Assembly (NCBI RefSeq): GCF_014839805.1
Contig: NC_051119.1
Span: forward strand, 6,131,245 to 6,195,244
Length of the DNA: 64,000 nucleotides
DNA from: Manduca sexta
Lineage: Eukaryota; Arthropoda; Insecta; Lepidoptera; Sphingidae
Reading direction: 5' to 3'
The notes below the pieces were generated by a model, which was given only the letters and a program-made list of their open reading frames with translations, did not search any database and was not told where the DNA came from. Position numbers and translations under genes: made by a program. This document shows, piece by piece, positions 60,139-64,000 of this stretch. How positions within the stretch are numbered: position 1 is the stretch's first letter; each line of letters begins with the position of its first letter.

Positions 60139-62965
60139 TGGCTTCTCCAAACGGAAATAACCCATCGCGACTCAAGCCTCGCTCCCTCAGAGTGGGCTTT
60201 TTCAACCTTAATGGTATACGCGGCCAACGAGCCGAACTCTCAGACTTTGCTCGCGATCATAAATTGGACGTCTTCCTCCTCCAGGAAACGTTCCTCAAAC
60301 CCTCCCAACGCAGTCCCAAACTCCCCAATTTCAATCTCGTGCGAAACGATCGCACCGATGGCCCTAAAGGTGGCACTCTCATTTACTACAAAAGGTCCCT
60401 GCATTGCATACCTCTCGACCCCCCCGAAAGCCTGAGCAGCATTGAGGCTTCAGTGTGCAGGCTTTCTATGACAGGACACCCGCCGATCACTCTGATCTCG
60501 GCCTATCTCTCACCTAGTAAGGAGCTTCACTCCAACGAACTAATAACCCTACTCAGTATGGGGGAGTCCGTCCTTCTGGCGGGCGACCTTAACGCCAAGA
60601 ACACTCTTTGGAACTGCAACTCTACCAACGGTAGGGGTGCGGTACTCGAGAGCTGTCTTGACGAAATTGACATGAGCATTCTGGTTCCTTCTGAACCCAC
60701 GCACTATAGCTTCGTAGACGATAGTTACAGACCAGATATTTTAGATATAGCACTCGTAAGGAACGTATGTCTCAACGTGCGTTCCCTGCGAGTGTTACAC
60801 GAGTTAGATTCAGACCACAGACCTGTGATCCTAGATCTAGGCCCCCATAACGGTCCCTCAGACACAGGTCCTAACGACAGGGGTGAAAGTGTCGACGAAT
60901 TGGCGGCTCTTGAGCACCAAACTCGCCGATACTTCATCTAATGCTCTCTCTTCTATTCCGCCCAACATCGTGACTCGCGAGGAAACGACCGGCGCGATTC
61001 GCTCCTTCACCAACCATCTACACCACGTCTTGAGCGAAAGCTCCGAGAGGGTGCCCGAGACCGGCAACGGTCAAGGGCATCTTCCCGATGACGTGAGATG
61101 GGTGCTGAGGAGGCGAAACGCAGCACTAAAGGCCTGCGTGTCTGACCCTCCCCGGATCGACGGCGTCTCGCGCGTTACCTCCAACGTGAGGCCAGACGTC
61201 GCGTAAAGGACGCCGTCGATTCGAGGTGGGAGCAGCACTTGTCGGAAATCCAACCGACCCACATGGCCTTTTGGAAGCTGGTCCGCTCTTTCAAGAGAAA
61301 GGATGTGGCCTCTTTTCCCCCTGTCGAAAGTAGGAACGCGATCCCTTCGCCGCCTATTCCGCGACCATTTCAAACAATCGACCCGGACGTCGACGCGCCC
61401 CCCGACCCCCTCGCGCCGGTGACGATCGAAGAAGTCGTCACTCTGATCAAGGCACTAAATAGGCGAAAAGCCCCCGGGGCTGACGGTATCCCCACTAGGT
61501 TACTGAAAATGCTACCGGGGCATCTGGTCAAGATTCTTGCTGACATCCTCAATGCAGCATTCCAGAACTGCTACTTTCCTGAGGCCTGGAAAGAAGCAGT
61601 CGTGATAGGAATTCACAAGCCGGGTAAACCCGCGTCAGAACCGGCCTCTTATAGGCCCATTAGCCTACTTAGCACGATAGGGAAACTTTATGAGCGGATC
61701 GTCCTCGACCGTCTCAAAATAGTAGCTCACTCCCACAATCTGCTCCCTCCAGAGCAGTTTGGTTTTCGAAATAGGCACAGTTGCGTGCATCAGATACTCC
61801 GCATCACGGAGCATGTCTATTCCAGATTTAAGTTAGGATTCTATACCGGTGCTCTCTTCTTCGATATTGAGAAAGCATTCGACAAAGTGTGGCACAACGG
61901 CTTGTTGTACAAGCTGTACACTCTCAACGTGCCCACACAGCTCGTGCACATCATACGAGAGTTTTTGTCGAATCGCGGTTTCAAATATCGTGTCGAGGGC
62001 ACCCTCTCCTCTCGTCATACCATCTCGGCCGGAGTCCCGCAAGGCTCCGCGCTATCACCTTTTCTATTCTCGTTATATACTAGCGATATTCCTAAATACA
62101 AAGACGCCCATCTGGCGCTCTTCGCGGACGACACGGCGATCTACGCTTCACGTAGAGAACCGGAACATGTGGTGCGCATTTTGCAGGCCGCCGCCGACCA
62201 GCTCGGCGAGTGGTTTCGCAAATGGCGCATCACTGTCAACCCCTCCAAAAAGCCAAGCTATCCTATTCCATAGGAAGCTTCAGAAAGAAGCGCCTAACGC
62301 TTCAGTTAGATTGTCTGGCCAAATCATCCCTTGGACCCATAAGGTCAAATATCTAGGTGTGATCCTTGATCAGAGGTTGACCTTCGCCCCACACGTAAAT
62401 GCGGTACGCGCGCGAGCCGCATTCGCGATGGGCCAGCTCCACTGGCTCTTAAACAGAAAAGTAAGATGTCTATCCGCAACAAGATTAGGATCTTTACTAC
62501 GTGCGTTAGACCGATCATGACGTACGCGTCCCCGTATTCGCGCATATACCGCCTGCTCGACTTCAGCGTCTGCAGGTGTTACAAAACAAATTCCTCAGAC
62601 GTGCACTCGATGCCCCGTGGTACGTTCGCAATCGCAACCTCCACGTGGACACCGATATGCCGACCATCAGGCACTTTATGCACATGGCCAGCAGACGCTA
62701 TTTCGATAAGGCGGTCAATCACCCGAATCCGTTAATCCGACTAAATTCTAAATACACTCCATTTGACCGCGCCAAATGGAGAAGACCGCGTTCAGTCTTA
62801 TCAGATCCAGAGGACGATATAACTCTGGCAATACGTAGAAAGCACGAGCTGCTTAAAAGCTCAAACACTCAACACGACCGCTGCTCCGTCCTCGCCGTCG
62901 AGGACCTCGCCGCGTCCCCCGTCCTCCCGACCCTTCTGATAATTCCGGCCCGGGCGCCGATGTAA
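60138..62965 (+). pseudogene. Jockey-type LINE ORF2 (endonuclease and reverse transcriptase), about five frame breaks
   Basis: Starts at ATG 60138-60140. The AP-type endonuclease spans about residues 15-240, with NLNGIRGQR, LLQETF, GDLNAKNTLWN, RPDILDIAL and SDHRPVI. The reverse transcriptase follows, with RRKAPGADGIP, SYRPISLL, FFDIEKAFDKVWHNGL, GVPQGSALSPFLF and the catalytic FADDTAIY. A C-terminal region ending ..LAASPVLPT follows. Frame changes occur near 60880 (G run), about 61170, 62247-62251 (A run), 62458-62461 (A run) and 62530-62533 (C run). Motif order and the ORF1 knuckles place it in the Jockey group. Confidence 0.88.
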
Positions 62966-63224
62966 ACATGTTAGACGGTTAGGTCGTTTTTCGCTCCTTT
63001 CGCGTTTCCATAATCGCTGATGTCCCCAAAACATCTTCTCTCAGTGGCCGTCCTGAGCCGAGGTCGTGACCCTTTAGAGGGTCGCCCTCAGCATGGTCAC
63101 TTAAGGGCTCGCAGTGCCTAAAGCACGCACCCGCAAGACCGGTGTGTTTGTATAAGCCGGCCCTTGCCAGGCTAACAAACGTAAGACAGGATCAAAAAAA
63201 AAAAAAAAAAAATGCGTAGTTTGT

Positions 63225-63320
63225 AGTTCGAGGCAGAATAAGAAAATTGGTACGAGATAAGCAGATTCGAAAATAAACCAGTGAACAAATCCGTGGAAGT
63301 TTTAATACAGTCCCCAACAT
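63225..63320 (+). mobile_element. 5' LTR of the BEL/Pao-type element, right part
   Basis: Continuation of the LTR after the LINE, ending ..GTCCCCAACA at 63320. The next bases, TTTCCTGGTCCTTCGAG, contain the TGG with which a tRNA primer-binding site begins. That reading is inferred from position, not from a matched tRNA. Confidence 0.6.
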
Positions 63321-63608
63321 TTCCTGGTCCTTCGAGTGCCGGATTTGTTTGTGGTTGACTCGCGTTCGCGAATAGTAGGAAGGCAAACAGAACGTGCCTA
63401 GCGTACGCGTGTTACCGTCGCGAATCTTTGTGCACAGCGATATTGTGCGCAGCGCGAATCTCGTGCCCGGGGCACTGAGCGAAAGTGCAGTGATTGTGCA
63501 TAACGTGACTGGAGTGAGTGAGCTCTGTGAAGTGTAGTGTGAGCCTAGTTTGTCTTTATCGCACGCTCTGCGATACGGTTACGTCAACACCGCTGTCTAC
63601 CGAACGCG

Positions 63609-64000
63609 ATGGTGGTGACGAGAAGCCAGGGCGACGCAGCCGACGTAGAGGAACAGAGGCGATCCCGTGAACGGCAAGAGTCTGACCGCCGTCGGGAGGA
63701 AAGACAAATAAGTCTAGAGAGACTAAAGCGCATATCACAAGAGCCGCCTGCCTCACCTCAGACCGAGCAAGCCACGTCAGTGGGAATAATGTGTACGCCT
63801 TCGACGTCTACGGCGCGCATTATGTCGGAAACGGTGACAAAGGTGACGGCAAAGGATCAGCCACGTGTAAGATCGCCCGCACAGTCCGTTCGATCTACCG
63901 CCAGCGTAACAACAAGGTTGCGTTTGGCCGAACTGGAGGCTGCAGAAAAGATGGCAGCTATCAAGAGAAAAGAGCTCGAATTGGAGGCCGAGCTTGTAAA
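63609..64000 (+). CDS. BEL/Pao-type gag, N-terminal part (runs off the window)
   Basis: Open frame from ATG 63609 (MVVTRSQGDAADVEEQRRSR) with no stop to the window end. The N-terminus is Arg/Glu-rich. The stretch RLRLAELEAAEKMAAIKRKE followed by LELEAELV is a predicted coiled coil of the kind found near the start of BEL/Pao Gag proteins. It begins 288 bp after the LTR end. The pol region lies beyond the window, so intactness cannot be judged. Confidence 0.75.
   Translation, partial: MVVTRSQGDAADVEEQRRSRERQESDRRREERQISLERLKRISQEPPASPQTEQATSVGIMCTPSTSTARIMSETVTKVTAKDQPRVRSPAQSVRSTASVTTRLRLAELEAAEKMAAIKRKELELEAELV

Larger units (their letters stand above)
57527..63211 (+). mobile_element. Jockey-type LINE, full length, nested in the LTR
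   Basis: 5.7-kb element with a GC-rich 5' UTR, ORF1 (58330-60138), ORF2 (60138-62965), 3' UTR and a poly(A) of about 18 nt at 63194-63211. The 13-mer ATGCGTAGTTTGT flanks it on both sides (57514-57526 and 63212-63224), proving target-primed insertion. The 5' UTR has a direct repeat of TTTCCGAGTACCTGCTCGG (57572-57590 and 57607-57625), possibly part of its internal promoter. Both ORFs have frame breaks, so it cannot move as read here. Confidence 0.9.

Overview
The window looks like nuclear DNA from a moth or butterfly. The evidence is AT-rich DNA with compact exons split by short GT-AG introns, tRNA-derived SINEs of the type described from butterflies (Metulj-like), many short Helitrons inserted between A and T, BEL/Pao and Jockey retroelements, and insect-type proteins. 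Names come from reading translations and motifs; no database search was possible.

Layout. At 163-409 (+) is the last exon of an Arg/Asp/Glu-rich, splicing-factor-like protein. At 5046-10840 (-) is a complete 8-exon gene for the vesicle-trafficking protein Mon1 (554 aa by my splice model). At 19470-27312 (-) is a complete 8-exon secreted family-18 chitinase (906 aa): signal peptide, catalytic domain with all four GH18 motifs, a roughly 440-residue Thr/Ser/Pro linker built from 40- or 44-residue tandem repeats, and a C-terminal CBM14 chitin-binding domain. At 37421-51322 (-) is a 12-exon gene (606 aa by model) that joins an N-terminal farnesoic-acid-O-methyltransferase-like (FAMeT-like) domain to a divergent Cys-loop receptor with four membrane segments. 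All splice phases agree in the three multi-exon models. The three genes have unrelated roles (endosome maturation, chitin turnover, putative membrane receptor) and I see no functional cluster.

The rest is mostly transposon-derived. It holds Helitron-like elements with A|TC...CTAG|T ends (one still carrying a piece of Helitron protein), two tRNA-SINE families, a 12-copy dispersed repeat (called family A here), several MITEs, a hAT-type MITE with an 8-bp target duplication inside an RTE relic, and a (TA)65 microsatellite inside a Helitron end. The right end (57123-64000) is a nested structure: a BEL/Pao-type LTR retrotransposon whose 5' LTR is split by a 5.7-kb Jockey-type LINE with a perfect 13-bp target-site duplication. 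The LINE landed just downstream of the LTR TATA box. Its two ORFs carry about seven frame breaks, mostly in homopolymer runs.

The most notable items are the FAMeT-Cys-loop receptor fusion with its odd channel helix, its probable GC-AG intron beside a repeat insertion, the expanded mucin-like linker of the chitinase, and the LINE-in-LTR nest.
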